NCBI GenBank assembly: GCA_021811235.1
Contig: JAJZPG010000016.1
Location: 1 to 64,000, forward strand
Length of the DNA: 64,000 bases
DNA from: Pseudomonadota bacterium
Lineage (GTDB): Bacteria > Pseudomonadota > Gammaproteobacteria > Burkholderiales > Thiobacillaceae
Reading direction: 5' to 3'
The stretch's first letter is position 1. Each line of letters opens with the position of its first letter. A model generated the notes under the pieces. That model was not told the origin of the DNA and did not search any database. It saw only the letters and a list, made by a program, of their open reading frames with translations. Below are positions 46,876-56,527 of this stretch, one piece after another. A program made the position numbers and the translations under genes.

Positions 46876-47120
46876 TTCCCGTTGCGGGAGAGCGCATGAA
46901 AAGCATGCCGCCGAAGGCGTAACCCACCCGGAATCGCTCAGGCAAAAGGACCGCAGCGGTGGGACACTCTGGAGAGCGCAGTCGCTGTTTTAATCAAATC
47001 AGCGCAACTGCCACCGAAGGGGCAGCGGCCCGCCGATCCGACCGGATCGGCAGCCGTAATCTCTCAGGTACCAAGGACAGAGGGGTGAAGCGAATTCGCG
47101 CTTCACCCTTTTTTATTTTG
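46876..47120 (+). promoter_or_regulatory. Tandem glycine riboswitch with terminator expression platform, upstream of gcvT
   Basis: Two aptamers are recognisable. The first (46881-46977) contains GGGAGAGC, CCGAAGGCG, CGCTCAGGCAAAAGGAC and CACTCTGGAGAGC. The second (about 46978-47080) contains CCACCGAAGGGGCAGC, then CTCTCAGGTACCAAGGACAG. It is followed at once by a terminator hairpin whose stem is GGGTGAAGCG / CGCTTCACCC (47083-47108) plus six Ts. The gcvT start is 10-15 bp further on. The layout fits the known glycine-responsive ON switch that allows cleavage-system expression when glycine is abundant. Confidence 0.95.
47083..47119 (+). terminator. Riboswitch-controlled intrinsic terminator before gcvT
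   Basis: A 10-bp perfect stem with a 6-nt loop (AATTCG) and the T-run TTTTTTATTTT. The left side of the stem touches the end of the second glycine aptamer, so ligand binding can compete with its formation. Confidence 0.88.
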
Positions 47121-47128
47121 GTGCGCCC

Positions 47129-48208
47129 ATGCTCAAACACACCCCGCTCAACGCCACCCACCGCGAACTCGGCGCCAAGATGGTCGACTTCGGCGGCTGG
47201 GACATGCCGGTCAACTATGGCTCGCAGATCGAGGAGCACCACACCGTGCGTTCCGGCTGCGGCCTGTTCGACGTCTCGCACATGCTGCCGCTCGACATCC
47301 GCGGCGCCAATGTGCGCGCCTTCCTGCGCCGGCTGGTGGCCAACAACGTCGACAAGCTGCAGGTCTCCGGCAAGGCGCTGTATTCGTGCATGCTCAACGA
47401 GGCCGGCGGCGTCATCGACGACCTCATCATCTACTTCATGGACGAGAGCTGGTTCCGCCTGGTGGTCAACGCCGGTACCGCGGAGAAGGACCTCGCCTGG
47501 ATGGAAAAGCAAAACGCCGACTGGGGCATGGGGCTCACCCTCACGCCGCGCCGCGATCTCGCGATGATCGCGATCCAGGGCCCGGATGCGACGCGCGTAT
47601 TGAACGAAGCGCTGCCCGGCGTCGACCAGATCACCGGCAATCTCAAGCCCTTCAACGCCGCCGCCATGGGCGAGATGTTCATCGCCCGCACCGGCTACAC
47701 CGGCGAGGACGGCTTCGAGGTCATGGTGCTGGCGAAATCCGCGCCCTTCTTCTGGAAGGCGCTGATGGAAGCCGGCGGCAAGCCGATCGGCCTCGGCGCG
47801 CGCGACACGCTGCGGCTGGAAGCGGGGATGAACCTCTACGGCCAGGACATGGACGAGACCACCTCGCCGCTGGAATCGGGACTCGCGTGGACGGTGGACC
47901 TGAAGACCGAGCGCGACTTCGTCGGCCGCAAGGCACTCGAATCCAGCGAAGTGACCAAACAGCTCGCCGGCCTGCTGCTGCTCGACAAGGGCGTGCTGCG
48001 CAGCCACCAGAAAGTGCTGACAAAAAACGGCGACGGCGAGGTCACCTCCGGCACGTTTTCGCCTACGATGCAGCAATCCATCGCGCTCGCCCGCATCCCG
48101 CTCGGCATCGCCCCCGGGGAGGAAGTCGAGGTCGAGATCCGCGACAAGAAGCTGAAAGCCAAAGTGGTGAAATATCCGTTCGTGCGCAACGGCAAAGTTT
48201 TGATTTGA
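47129..48208 (+). CDS. gcvT: Glycine cleavage system aminomethyltransferase GcvT
   Basis: The T protein transfers the aminomethyl carbon from the H-protein lipoyl arm to tetrahydrofolate, releasing ammonia. The 359-residue protein has the family N-terminus [38 protein letters not shown], the folate-site region [14 protein letters not shown] and [17 protein letters not shown]. It is the first gene behind the tandem glycine riboswitch. Confidence 0.97.
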   Translation: MLKHTPLNATHRELGAKMVDFGGWDMPVNYGSQIEEHHTVRSGCGLFDVSHMLPLDIRGANVRAFLRRLVANNVDKLQVSGKALYSCMLNEAGGVIDDLIIYFMDESWFRLVVNAGTAEKDLAWMEKQNADWGMGLTLTPRRDLAMIAIQGPDATRVLNEALPGVDQITGNLKPFNAAAMGEMFIARTGYTGEDGFEVMVLAKSAPFFWKALMEAGGKPIGLGARDTLRLEAGMNLYGQDMDETTSPLESGLAWTVDLKTERDFVGRKALESSEVTKQLAGLLLLDKGVLRSHQKVLTKNGDGEVTSGTFSPTMQQSIALARIPLGIAPGEEVEVEIRDKKLKAKVVKYPFVRNGKVLI

Positions 48209-48345
48209 GGGATTAGGGGCTAGGAGCTAGGGACTAGGGAAAGCGCGGCGGCGCCGCGCCATTGCAATAATCAGACGCGGGCGAAGCCCGCTCAACCCTC
48301 GCCCCTAAATCCTAGCCCCTAGTCCCTGGTACCCGATAGCAACCC
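48209..48345. repeat. Heptad inverted repeat R3 (gcvT-gcvH gap)
   Basis: Left arm heptads GATTAGG, GGCTAGG, AGCTAGG, GACTAGG; right arm CCCTAAA, TCCTAGC, CCCTAGT, CCCTGG. The core is longer than in other copies, with GCGCGGCGGCGCCGCGCC plus an extra small inverted repeat (GCGGGC GAA GCCCGC). Unlike the other copies, it is separated from the next start codon by a normal ribosome site. Confidence 0.85.
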
Positions 48346-48369
48346 ATGACTACCCAAGGAAGCCCTACC

Positions 48370-48759
48370 ATGTCAATCCCCGCTGACCTCAAATACACCC
48401 CCAGCCACGAATGGGTACGCGTCGAAGCCGACGGCACGCTGACCGTGGGTATCACCCACCACGCGCAGGACCTGCTCGGCGACATGGTGTTCATCGAGAA
48501 CCCGGCTGCCGGCCGCACGCTGGCCAAGGGCGAGGAATGCGCGGTCGTCGAGTCGGTGAAGGCCGCGACCGACGTCTACGCGCCGGTCGCCGGCGAAGTG
48601 ATCGCCGCCAACGGCGACGTCGAAGCCAGCCCCGAGTCGGTGAACCAGGACGCCTACGCCGCCTGGATGTTCAAGATGAAGCCCGCCAACCCCGCCGACG
48701 TCAACGAACTGCTCGATGCCGCGGCGTACCAGAAGCTGGTCGAGTCGGAAGCGCACTGA
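48370..48759 (+). CDS. gcvH: Glycine cleavage system H protein GcvH
   Basis: GcvH carries the lipoyl arm that shuttles the aminomethyl group among P, T and L proteins. ATG 48370 follows AAGGAAG, so the upstream ATG at 48346 was rejected; this gives 129 residues, the usual length. Sequence: [32 protein letters not shown] and the lipoylation lysine in [18 protein letters not shown]. Confidence 0.97.
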   Translation: MSIPADLKYTPSHEWVRVEADGTLTVGITHHAQDLLGDMVFIENPAAGRTLAKGEECAVVESVKAATDVYAPVAGEVIAANGDVEASPESVNQDAYAAWMFKMKPANPADVNELLDAAAYQKLVESEAH

Positions 48760-48875
48760 GGAGGGCCAGGATTCAGGAGTCAGGGGTCAGGGAATGCGCG
48801 GCTGCGCCGCGCCTACCTGGAACCAAGCACTGGATCCTCCCTGAATCCTGATTCCTGAACCCTGATCCCTGAAAA
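48760..48875. repeat. Heptad inverted repeat R4 (gcvH-gcvPA gap, CAGG/CCTG variant)
   Basis: Same 7-bp periodicity and layout as R1-R3, but the unit is CAGGATT/CAGGAGT/CAGGGGT with right-arm CCTGAAT/CCTGATT/CCTGAAC. Left and right arms have changed together, which points to selection or conversion maintaining complementarity. Core GCGCGGCTGCGCCGCGCC. The gcvPA ATG follows directly. Confidence 0.85.
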
Positions 48876-50252
48876 ATGCCCTTCATTCCCCACACTGAAG
48901 AAGACGTCTCCGCCATGCTCGGCGCCATCGGCGCCAAAAGCATCGAGGACCTGTTCGACGAAATCCCGCCCGCGCTGAAGACCGGCAAGCTGAAGGACGT
49001 CCCCGACGGCCTGCCCGAGATGGCGGTCGCCCGCCTGATGCAGGAACGTGCCTCGGCCGACGGCTTCTGGTCCAATTTCATCGGCGCCGGCGTCTACGAG
49101 CACCACATCCCGGCGGCGATCTGGCAGATCACCACGCGTGGCGAGTTCTATTCTGCCTACACGCCCTATCAGGCCGAAGCCTCGCAGGGCACGCTGCAGC
49201 TGATCTACGAATACCAGACCATGATGACCCGGCTGACCGGGCTCGATGTGTCGAACGCCTCGCTCTACGATGGCGCCTCGGCGCTGGCCGAAGCGGTGCT
49301 GATGGCTGTCCGCTCGCACAAGAGCTCGCGCCGCGTGCTGGTGCCGAAGACCGTGCACCCGATCTACCGCAGCGTGGTCGTCACCACGGTGAAAAATCAG
49401 GGCATCGAACTGGTCGAGCTCGACTACGACGCCACTACAGGAAAAACCGTACTGCCGGCCGATCCGGGCGCCTTCGCCGGTCTGGTGATTCCGCAGCCGA
49501 ATTTCTTCGGCGTGCTGGAAGACGTGCATGCGATGACCGACTGGGCGCACGCCCAGGGTGCGCTGGCGATCGCGCTGGTCAACCCGACCACGCTGGCGGT
49601 GCTGGAAGCGCCCGGCAAGTGGGGGCAGACTGGTGCCGACATCGCGGTGGGCGAAGGCCAGCCACTGGGCGCGCCGATGGCCTCGGGCGGCCCCTACTTC
49701 GGCTTCATGTGCTGCCGCCAGGACTTCGTGCGGCAGATGCCGGGCCGCATCGTCGGCCGCACCGTCGACCTCGACGGCAAACCGGGTTTTGCCCTGACGC
49801 TGCAGGCGCGCGAGCAGCACATCCGCCGCTCCAAGGCCACCTCCAACATCTGCACCAACCAGGGCCTGGTCGTCACCGCGGCGACGCAGTACATGTCGCT
49901 GCTGGGGCCGCAGGGCCTCGCCAAGGTGGCGGCGGCGAGCCACGCCAACACGATGGCGCTGGCCGACAAGCTGGCGGCGATTCCCGGCGTGACGAGAGCG
50001 TTTGCGAGCCCGTTCTTCCATGAGATGGTGTTGAAACTGAACGACAACGCGAAGGACGTGCTGCGTGCGCTGCGCGCGCAGGGCATCCTCGGCGGCCTCG
50101 ACATCTCCGGCTGGTATCCCGAACTCGGCCAGGCGATTCTGGTCTGCGTCACCGAGACCAAGACCGCCGCCGACCTCGACCATTACGCGCAACAAATGGA
50201 ACGTATCCTGTCGAAGCGGCGCGAAGCGCCGCCTTGTGCATACAAGAGCTAG
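48876..50252 (+). CDS. gcvPA: Glycine dehydrogenase (decarboxylating) subunit 1 GcvPA
   Basis: GcvPA with GcvPB forms the P protein that decarboxylates glycine. The 458-residue fold-type I subunit starts [20 protein letters not shown]. It contains [57 protein letters not shown] and [20 protein letters not shown], all typical. It lacks the PLP lysine, as expected for subunit 1. The partner gcvPB lies about 1 kb downstream, after two other genes. Confidence 0.96.
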   Translation: MPFIPHTEEDVSAMLGAIGAKSIEDLFDEIPPALKTGKLKDVPDGLPEMAVARLMQERASADGFWSNFIGAGVYEHHIPAAIWQITTRGEFYSAYTPYQAEASQGTLQLIYEYQTMMTRLTGLDVSNASLYDGASALAEAVLMAVRSHKSSRRVLVPKTVHPIYRSVVVTTVKNQGIELVELDYDATTGKTVLPADPGAFAGLVIPQPNFFGVLEDVHAMTDWAHAQGALAIALVNPTTLAVLEAPGKWGQTGADIAVGEGQPLGAPMASGGPYFGFMCCRQDFVRQMPGRIVGRTVDLDGKPGFALTLQAREQHIRRSKATSNICTNQGLVVTAATQYMSLLGPQGLAKVAAASHANTMALADKLAAIPGVTRAFASPFFHEMVLKLNDNAKDVLRALRAQGILGGLDISGWYPELGQAILVCVTETKTAADLDHYAQQMERILSKRREAPPCAYKS

Positions 50253-50264
50253 CCGGAGCGAAGC

Positions 50265-50549
50265 ATGAGTGATGTCACACGAGACAAGCAATTCTGGGAT
50301 ATGGCCGACTCGTTCATCCAGCTGGCCAATACCCATCTGGACGCGGAAAAACCCAGCCGGGTCAGCGCAAGCGCGCTGTTCGCGGCTGCGCGCTTCAATG
50401 CCTTCGTCATCGCTGCGGCAACGGAAAGCAAGGCACAGCTGATTGCCGAGAAAGAGGCTGCAATCGCCTATTTCCTGGCGCAATACGAATCCATGCTGCG
50501 CGAGAATCTGGATGAGCACATGGCGCGCTACGACCAACAGAACAGTTAG
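50265..50549 (+). CDS. DUF3144 family small protein
   Basis: A 94-residue, mostly helical cytoplasmic protein matching the DUF3144 pattern: FWDMADSFIQLANTHLD, then VSASALFAAARFNAFVIAAA and an acidic C-terminus with a mobile tail (LDEHMARYDQQNS). Function unknown. It begins 12 bp after gcvPA, so it is likely in the gcv transcript, although no glycine-related role is documented for the family to my knowledge. Confidence 0.75.
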   Translation: MSDVTRDKQFWDMADSFIQLANTHLDAEKPSRVSASALFAAARFNAFVIAAATESKAQLIAEKEAAIAYFLAQYESMLRENLDEHMARYDQQNS

Positions 50550-50622
50550 CTGGCACGCAATGCACCGGGCGCGACCGGTTCATCCGCCCGACATTTGATT
50601 GATTCATTCTAAGGAGAGAAAC

Positions 50623-51114
50623 ATGGCAGTGACTCTGGCAGGCAACCCGATCGACGTGTCCGGCACCTTCCCCAAGGTCGGCGACACCGCACCCGACTTC
50701 AAGCTGGTCAACAAGGACCTGGCCGATGTCTCGCTGGCCGACTTCGCCGGCAAGAAGAAGATCCTCAACATCGTGCCCAGCCTCGACACGCCGGTGTGCG
50801 CGACCTCGACCAAGAAATTCAACGACGCCGCAGTCGGCAACACGGCGGTGCTGATCATCTCGGCCGACCTGCCGTTCGCGATGAACCGCTTCTGCGGCGC
50901 CGAGAGCACCAACAATGTCACCACGCTGTCGACCATGCGCGGTGCGGAATTCATGAAGAACTACGGCGTCGCCATCACCAGCGGCCCGCTCGCCGGCATC
51001 ACCGCGCGCGCCGTGGTCGTGCTCGACGAGAACAACAAGGTGCTCCACGCCGAGCTCGTGCCCGAGATCAAGCAGGAGCCGAACTACGAGGCCGCGCTGG
51101 CTGCTTTGAAATGA
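50623..51114 (+). CDS. tpx: Thiol peroxidase Tpx
   Basis: Tpx is an atypical 2-Cys peroxiredoxin that reduces alkyl hydroperoxides using thioredoxin. ATG 50623 follows a clear AAGGAGA ribosome site. The 163-residue protein has [13 protein letters not shown], the peroxidatic Cys in [15 protein letters not shown] and the resolving Cys in [11 protein letters not shown]. It lies between gcvPA and gcvPB on the same strand. Confidence 0.95.
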   Translation: MAVTLAGNPIDVSGTFPKVGDTAPDFKLVNKDLADVSLADFAGKKKILNIVPSLDTPVCATSTKKFNDAAVGNTAVLIISADLPFAMNRFCGAESTNNVTTLSTMRGAEFMKNYGVAITSGPLAGITARAVVVLDENNKVLHAELVPEIKQEPNYEAALAALK

Positions 51115-51226
51115 AGGGCTAAGAGCTAGGGGCTAGGATTTAGGGAATATGCGGCTACGACGCGCCCCTTAGACTTTGCTCCGGCTCCCCCTAGCCCCTA
51201 AACCCTAGATCCTAGTCCCTAGACCC
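51115..51226. repeat. Heptad inverted repeat R5 (tpx-gcvPB gap)
   Basis: Left arm units GGCTAAG, AGCTAGG, GGCTAGG, ATTTAGG; right arm CCCTAGC, CCCTAAA, CCCTAGA, TCCTAGT, CCCTAGA. The core is partly eroded (ATGCGGCTACGACGCGCC). The right arm ends at the gcvPB start codon with no Shine-Dalgarno between. Confidence 0.85.
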
Positions 51227-52678
51227 ATGCTGATATTCGACCATTCCCGTCCCGGCCGCACCGCTGCCGCCCAGTTGCCCGCCACCGGCGGCAGCCTCGA
51301 CGACCTGCCCGCCGAACTGCGCCGCAAGGACGCGCCGGCACTGCCTGAAGTCTCCGAGCTCGACGTGGTGCGCCACTACACGCGTCTGAGCCAGCTGAAC
51401 TTCTCGATCGACACGCAGTTCTACCCGCTCGGCTCGTGCACCATGAAATACAACCCGCGCGCATGCAATTCGCTGGCGATGCTGCCGCAGTTCCTGGCGC
51501 GCCACCCGGCGAGCCCGGACGAGACGGGACAGGGCTTCCTCGCCAGCATGTTCGAACTGCAGGAAATGCTGAAGGACGTGACCGGCATGGCCGGCGTGTC
51601 GATGGCGCCGATGGCGGGCGCGCACGGCGAGTTCGCCGGCGTGGCGATGATCCGCGCCTACCACGACGCGCGCGGCGACACCGCGCGCAAGGAAATCATC
51701 GTTCCGGACGCGGCTCACGGCACCAACCCGGCGACCGCCACGATGTGCGGCTACACGGTGAAGGAAATCCCGACCGACGCCACCGGCGCGGTCGATCTCG
51801 CCGCGCTCAAGGCCGCGGTCGGCCCGCAGACCGCCGGCCTGATGCTGACCAACCCGTCGACGCTCGGCGTGTTCGAGAAGACCATCGCCGACATCCAGAA
51901 GATCGTGCACGAGGCCGGGGGACTGCTCTACTACGACGGCGCCAACCTCAACGCCATCCTCGGCAAGGTGCGCCCGGGCGACATGGGCTTCGACGTCATC
52001 CACATGAACCTGCACAAGACCTTCTCCACCCCGCACGGCGGCGGCGGGCCGGGGGCGGGTCCGGTGGGCGTGTCGGAGCGCCTGCTGCCCTTCATGCCGA
52101 TCCCGCTGGTGCTCAATGAAAACGGCTTCTACCGCCTGGCGACCGAGGCCGACCGACCGCAGTCGATCGGCCGCATGAGCGCCAACATGGGCAACGCCGG
52201 CGTGCTGATGCGCGCCTACGTGTACGCGCGCCTGCTAGGCGGCGAAGGCATGCACCGTGTCGCCGAATACGCCACGCTCAACGCCAATTACCTGATGGCC
52301 CGGCTGCGCGACGCCGGCTTCGATCTCGCCTACCCGACCCGCCGGGCCAGCCACGAATTCATCGTCACGCTGAAGAAGCTGAAGGACGCAACGGGTGTAA
52401 GTGCGATGGACTTCGCCAAGCGCCTGCTCGACTACGGCTACCACGCGCCGACCACCTACTTCCCGCTGCTGGTACCGGAATGCCTGCTGATCGAGCCGAC
52501 CGAGACCGAGAGTCGCGAGACGCTGGACGGCTTCGTCGATGCGATGGTGAAAATCAAGCACGAAGCCGAGACCAATCCCGATCTGGTGAAGGGCGCGCCC
52601 TACAGCCTGCCGGTGCGGCGGCTGGACGACGTCAAGGCGGCGCGCGAACTCGACCTGACCTACAAGCCCGCCGTATGA
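51227..52678 (+). CDS. gcvPB: Glycine dehydrogenase (decarboxylating) subunit 2 GcvPB
   Basis: The PLP-bearing subunit of the P protein. The 483-residue sequence contains [49 protein letters not shown] and the Schiff-base lysine in [20 protein letters not shown]. The C-terminal region [20 protein letters not shown] is typical. The stop overlaps dgkA by 4 bp. Confidence 0.96.
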   Translation: MLIFDHSRPGRTAAAQLPATGGSLDDLPAELRRKDAPALPEVSELDVVRHYTRLSQLNFSIDTQFYPLGSCTMKYNPRACNSLAMLPQFLARHPASPDETGQGFLASMFELQEMLKDVTGMAGVSMAPMAGAHGEFAGVAMIRAYHDARGDTARKEIIVPDAAHGTNPATATMCGYTVKEIPTDATGAVDLAALKAAVGPQTAGLMLTNPSTLGVFEKTIADIQKIVHEAGGLLYYDGANLNAILGKVRPGDMGFDVIHMNLHKTFSTPHGGGGPGAGPVGVSERLLPFMPIPLVLNENGFYRLATEADRPQSIGRMSANMGNAGVLMRAYVYARLLGGEGMHRVAEYATLNANYLMARLRDAGFDLAYPTRRASHEFIVTLKKLKDATGVSAMDFAKRLLDYGYHAPTTYFPLLVPECLLIEPTETESRETLDGFVDAMVKIKHEAETNPDLVKGAPYSLPVRRLDDVKAARELDLTYKPAV

Positions 52679-53052
52679 GCGAGCCCGTCAGCCCGTTCAA
52701 GGGCAAGACCGGCCTGCGGCGCGTACTGAATGCCGCGGGCTATTCGTGGGCCGGCCTCACCGCCGCCTTCCGCTACGAGGACGCGTTTCGCCAGGAAATC
52801 TTCCTCGCGCTCCTGCTGATCCCGCTCGCGCTCTACCTGGGCGACACCGGCATCGAACGGGCACTGATGATCGCCGCGGTACTGGGCGTGCTGATCGTCG
52901 AACTGCTGAATTCCGCTGTCGAGGCCGCGGTGGATCGCATTTCACTCGAGCACCACCAGCTCATCAAGCGCGCCAAGGACATGGGCAGCGCGGCGGTGAT
53001 GATCGCACTGGTCAACGTCGCCCTGGTGTGGGCGCTGGTCCTGCTGGACTGA
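52675..53052 (+). CDS. dgkA: Diacylglycerol kinase DgkA
   Basis: A small trimeric membrane enzyme that phosphorylates diacylglycerol. The 125-residue protein has an amphipathic N-terminus ([20 protein letters not shown]), three transmembrane helices and the catalytic signature [19 protein letters not shown] 52675 overlaps the gcvPB stop. The 87-bp gap that follows holds nothing recognisable. Confidence 0.95.
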   Translation: MSEPVSPFKGKTGLRRVLNAAGYSWAGLTAAFRYEDAFRQEIFLALLLIPLALYLGDTGIERALMIAAVLGVLIVELLNSAVEAAVDRISLEHHQLIKRAKDMGSAAVMIALVNVALVWALVLLD

Positions 53053-53139
53053 ACAAAACCAAAAATCGTGCCAATATTCGCGCTGCATCCCTAAAGTTAG
53101 CGGCTTCCTGGCCGGAATTAGTGGAGTGATCCCCTCGAT

Positions 53140-54651
53140 TTGCGCTGCGTGAACATCCAATCCGCCTGCCTCCTGCTGAGTCTGTGCCATGCCGGCTCCG
53201 CCGCGGCCCTCGGCTTGGGCGAGCTCAAGCCACGTTCCTTCCTGGGGCAGCCACTGCACGCCACGATTACCGTGCTGGACGCGACCGAGGACACGACCGC
53301 GGAGTGCTTCCGTCTCGCCCCCGCGATGGGTGGCGTGGCCTCGTTGCCCCATGCGCAATTGAGCCTGGAGCGGACGGGCGCGCAGACCCTGCTGCATATC
53401 CGCACCGCCCGGTCGATCGACGAGCCCGTCGCCCAGTTTGTTCTGTATGCCGACTGCGAGGCGCGCCTGCAGCGCGATTACGTGCTGCTGCTCGACCCCC
53501 CGCTGTCCGAACCCATTCCCGTGGCATTCGAGACAGCCCCTTCCGTTGCCTCCACGCCGCGCGTGGAACGGCCGCCCGCCCAGCGGACGGTACGGACGAC
53601 GCCCCCCCCTGTCACGGCCGCTCCGCGTCCGAAAACGCACCGCGCGCGCCAGCCTGCGCCGCCTGCCCCCCGCCTGGTCCTGTCCGGGCGCCGCATGGCG
53701 GGCGAGACCGGTTCGGCATTTGCGCTCAAGCTCGACACCCATCTGCCGGATCTGGCACGCCCGCTTCCCGAGGGCCTGACTGCCACGGAATTGTCGGACG
53801 AGAACACCGCGCTTGCCCGCAAACTGGCGCACCTGGAATCCCAACTGGTCGCATTGCAACAACGCAATGCCGAACTCGAGGCCCGCCGCACGCGCACCGT
53901 CCCGCGGCCTGCCGCCGTCACACCTCCAGCGGCCAGCCCGTCCCCGCAATGGCCACTGCTTCTTCTCATCACCGCCCTGCTCGCCGGCGCGGGCGCCCTG
54001 ATCATCTGGCTGCGCCGCCGCGGCCGCGTAGCGAGCGATCCCCTGGACGACACCTGGACCCAGCCCGCTACGGCCTCCATGCCCGGACACGGCAGGGGAA
54101 CCGCAGGCAACAGCGCCGAATCGGCGACGGCGCAGGACGACATGCCGCCCCCTCCCGAGCGCATGTCCGACATTGCGCCGCCGACGCTCGTGGAAAGCAC
54201 CGAAATCAAGGACGACATCCTCGATCAGGCCGAGGTCTACATGGCGCACGGTCATGCCAACCTCGCCATCCATCTGCTGCAGGAACACCTGCGCGACGCG
54301 CCGACCGAATCCCCGGTGCCGTGGCTGCTGCTGCTCGACCTGTTGCACCGCGAAGGCGATACCGTCGGCTATGCCGCCGCCAGCGCCGAATGCCGCCGCT
54401 ACTTCAACGTCAACCTGAGCGACCACCCGATTTCCCAGGACAACGACAGCGGCCTGGGGCTGGAAGCCTACCCGCACCTGCTGGACGAACTGGTTCACGT
54501 GTGGAACACGCCGGAGCGCGAAACCTTCTTCAAGAACCTGATCTACGACCACCGCGGCGGTACCCGCATGGGTTTCAAGCCGGCAGCCTACCGCGACATC
54601 CTGTTGCTGCGCGCGATCGCCCAGGACACCCCTCTGGCGGACGCCGCCTGA
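53140..54651 (+). CDS. FimV-like membrane protein
   Basis: A 503-residue protein with FimV-like architecture. A signal peptide is followed by LGLGELKPRSFLGQPLHATI, the hallmark N-terminal FimV domain that starts many pilus/polar-hub proteins. A Pro/Arg-rich linker follows (residues 145-185), then a coiled coil (ENTALARKLAHLESQLVALQ), one transmembrane helix (LLLLITALLAGAGALIIWL) and a cytoplasmic part with a TPR-like segment. There is no LysM motif that I can see. The start is TTG 53140 or GTG 53149. A role in type IV pilus or polar assembly is inferred only. Confidence 0.72.
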   Translation: MRCVNIQSACLLLSLCHAGSAAALGLGELKPRSFLGQPLHATITVLDATEDTTAECFRLAPAMGGVASLPHAQLSLERTGAQTLLHIRTARSIDEPVAQFVLYADCEARLQRDYVLLLDPPLSEPIPVAFETAPSVASTPRVERPPAQRTVRTTPPPVTAAPRPKTHRARQPAPPAPRLVLSGRRMAGETGSAFALKLDTHLPDLARPLPEGLTATELSDENTALARKLAHLESQLVALQQRNAELEARRTRTVPRPAAVTPPAASPSPQWPLLLLITALLAGAGALIIWLRRRGRVASDPLDDTWTQPATASMPGHGRGTAGNSAESATAQDDMPPPPERMSDIAPPTLVESTEIKDDILDQAEVYMAHGHANLAIHLLQEHLRDAPTESPVPWLLLLDLLHREGDTVGYAAASAECRRYFNVNLSDHPISQDNDSGLGLEAYPHLLDELVHVWNTPERETFFKNLIYDHRGGTRMGFKPAAYRDILLLRAIAQDTPLADAA

Positions 54652-54726
54652 ACGGGCGGCCACGCTTCACCAAACCATCACTGCTGCGTCATCTGTTTGT
54701 CGCACACCAGGGGCATCCTGCGCCCC

Positions 54727-55959
54727 ATGGATGCAGCCGAATTCACCTGCCAGACGCTGCCGTCGATGCGCCCGCAACTGCGCATCGCAGTGGTGACCGA
54801 AACGTACCCGCCAGAAGTCAACGGCGTGGCGATGACGCTCGGCCGCCTGGTCAACGGGCTGCAGGCGCGCAACCACCAGGTCCAGCTGATTCGTCCGCGG
54901 CAGCACGCCGACGATCAGCCGCAGCCCACCGCCACCCTCTCCGAACACCTGCAGCGCGGCATTGCGCTGCCACGCTACGAAGGCCTGAAGATGGGATTGC
55001 CGGCCAAGGCCGCGCTGACCCGCCTGTGGACCAAGCATCGGCCCGACGTGGTACAGATCGCCACCGAAGGCCCGCTCGGCTGGTCGGCGCTGGCCGCCGC
55101 CAACAAGTTGCGGCTGCCGGTGGCGAGCGACTTCCACACCAATTTCCACAGCTACAGCAGCCACTATGGCTTCGGCCTGCTGCGCCGCGCCATCGTCGCC
55201 TATCTGCGCAAATTCCATAACAAGGCCGACGTCACCCTGGTGCCGACCGAAGGCATCCGCCGCGAACTGCTGGCCCATGGCTACGAAAACATCGAAGTGA
55301 TCGGACGCGGCGTCGACACCCGCCTGTTTCACCCTGCGCGCCGCGATCCTGCCCTGCGCGCGCACTGGGGCGTGGCGGACGACGAAACCGTGGCGCTGTA
55401 TGTGGGGCGCCTGGCGGCCGAGAAAAACCTGGCGCTGGTGTTCCGTGCCTTCGACGCCATGCGCGCAGCGCATCCCGCCACCCGCCTGGTATTGGTCGGC
55501 GACGGCCCGGAGCGCGCCGTCTGGGAAGCCAGGCGCCCCGATGCGATTTTCTGCGGCACCCGCATCGGCGAGGATCTGGCGGCGCATTACGCCTCAGGCG
55601 ATGTCTTCCTTTTCCCCAGCCTCACCGAAACCTGGGGCAACGTGACGATCGAGGCGATGGCCTCGGGCCTCGCGGTGGTGGCCTATGATTGCGCAGCCGC
55701 CGAGGAAGTCATCCGCCACGGCGAGAACGGACTGAAGGCGGAACCCGAAGACGAGGCCGCGTTCATCGCGCAGGCGGTGTCGCTGGCACCCGCCGCCGCA
55801 TTGCAGCGGCGTCTCGGCAACGCCGCCGCCGCGCGCGCCGCGCAGCTGTCGTGGGACGCCATCGTCGACGGTTTCGAGCGCGTGCTGTTGCGACTCGCCC
55901 ACCCCCATCCTGCTGTTGACGCCGAGCCGGCGTGGTCGTCTGCCGCTCCCGTCCGTTGA
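54727..55959 (+). CDS. Glycosyltransferase family 1/4 (MgtA-like mannosyl/glycosyl transferase)
   Basis: A GT-B fold glycosyltransferase of 410 residues. The N-terminal domain starts RIAVVTETYPPEVNGVAMTL and contains SDFHTNFHSYSSHYGF. The C-terminal nucleotide-sugar domain has ALYVGRLAAEKNLALV, LVGDGPERAVWEA and FLFPSLTETWGNVTIEAMAS. Closest in feel to the GDP-mannose-dependent glycolipid transferases. ATG 54727 is used; TTG 54697 and ATG 54769 are alternatives. The PAP2 phosphatase gene follows at once. Confidence 0.85.
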   Translation: MDAAEFTCQTLPSMRPQLRIAVVTETYPPEVNGVAMTLGRLVNGLQARNHQVQLIRPRQHADDQPQPTATLSEHLQRGIALPRYEGLKMGLPAKAALTRLWTKHRPDVVQIATEGPLGWSALAAANKLRLPVASDFHTNFHSYSSHYGFGLLRRAIVAYLRKFHNKADVTLVPTEGIRRELLAHGYENIEVIGRGVDTRLFHPARRDPALRAHWGVADDETVALYVGRLAAEKNLALVFRAFDAMRAAHPATRLVLVGDGPERAVWEARRPDAIFCGTRIGEDLAAHYASGDVFLFPSLTETWGNVTIEAMASGLAVVAYDCAAAEEVIRHGENGLKAEPEDEAAFIAQAVSLAPAAALQRRLGNAAAARAAQLSWDAIVDGFERVLLRLAHPHPAVDAEPAWSSAAPVR

Positions 55960-55972
55960 AGAGGAGAAGGTC

Positions 55973-56518
55973 ATGCAACGTCGTTTGAATCTGGTCACCC
56001 ACCACGGCCTCAATCGTCTGGCCGCGCTCGAACACGTATGGCTGGAGCGCCTCAACGGGGTACGCCTGCCCGACTGGGAAGTCGGGCTGTTCCGACTCGC
56101 CAGCCGGCTCGGCGACGGCGTGTTCTGGTATGTCCTGATGCTGTCGCTGATCGCCTGGTATGGCTGGGACGCGCTGCCGGCGGTGTTGCACATGATCGTC
56201 GCCGGCCTCGCCGGCACGCTGGCCTACAAATGGCTGAAAGGCGCCACCGAGCGGCCGCGCCCGTACCAGGCCTGCCCGACGATCTGCTGCCTGACGGCGC
56301 CGCTCGACCGCTTCAGCTTCCCCTCCGGCCACACCCTGCACGCCATGGTGTTCAGCCTCGTCGCCACCGCCTATTACCCGGCGCTGGGCTGGCTGGTCTG
56401 GCCCTTCACCGCGCTCGTCGCGGCCTCGCGTCTGGTGCTCGGGCTGCACTACATGAGCGACGTGCTGGTCGGCGCGCTGCTGGGCGGAACGATAGCCGCG
56501 CTGACGCTCATGCTCTGA
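55973..56518 (+). CDS. PAP2 superfamily lipid phosphatase
   Basis: An integral membrane phosphatase, probably acting on phosphatidic acid or undecaprenyl pyrophosphate. ATG 55973 follows AGAGGAGAAGG. The 181-residue protein has five or six helices and all three PAP2 motifs: KGATERPRP, FPSGHT and SRLVLGLHYMSDV. It follows the glycosyltransferase gene, suggesting a glycolipid-related pair. Confidence 0.9.
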   Translation: MQRRLNLVTHHGLNRLAALEHVWLERLNGVRLPDWEVGLFRLASRLGDGVFWYVLMLSLIAWYGWDALPAVLHMIVAGLAGTLAYKWLKGATERPRPYQACPTICCLTAPLDRFSFPSGHTLHAMVFSLVATAYYPALGWLVWPFTALVAASRLVLGLHYMSDVLVGALLGGTIAALTLML

Positions 56519-56527
56519 CGCGCGGAG

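Noticed and set aside
48346-48369. Upstream ATG for gcvH
   Set aside because: It adds eight residues not typical of the H protein and lacks a ribosome site, while ATG 48370 follows AAGGAAG.
43323-51226. Heptad repeats considered as CRISPR or insertion sequence
   Set aside because: Units are 7 bp and contiguous, with no unique spacers, no cas genes, no transposase and no target duplications.
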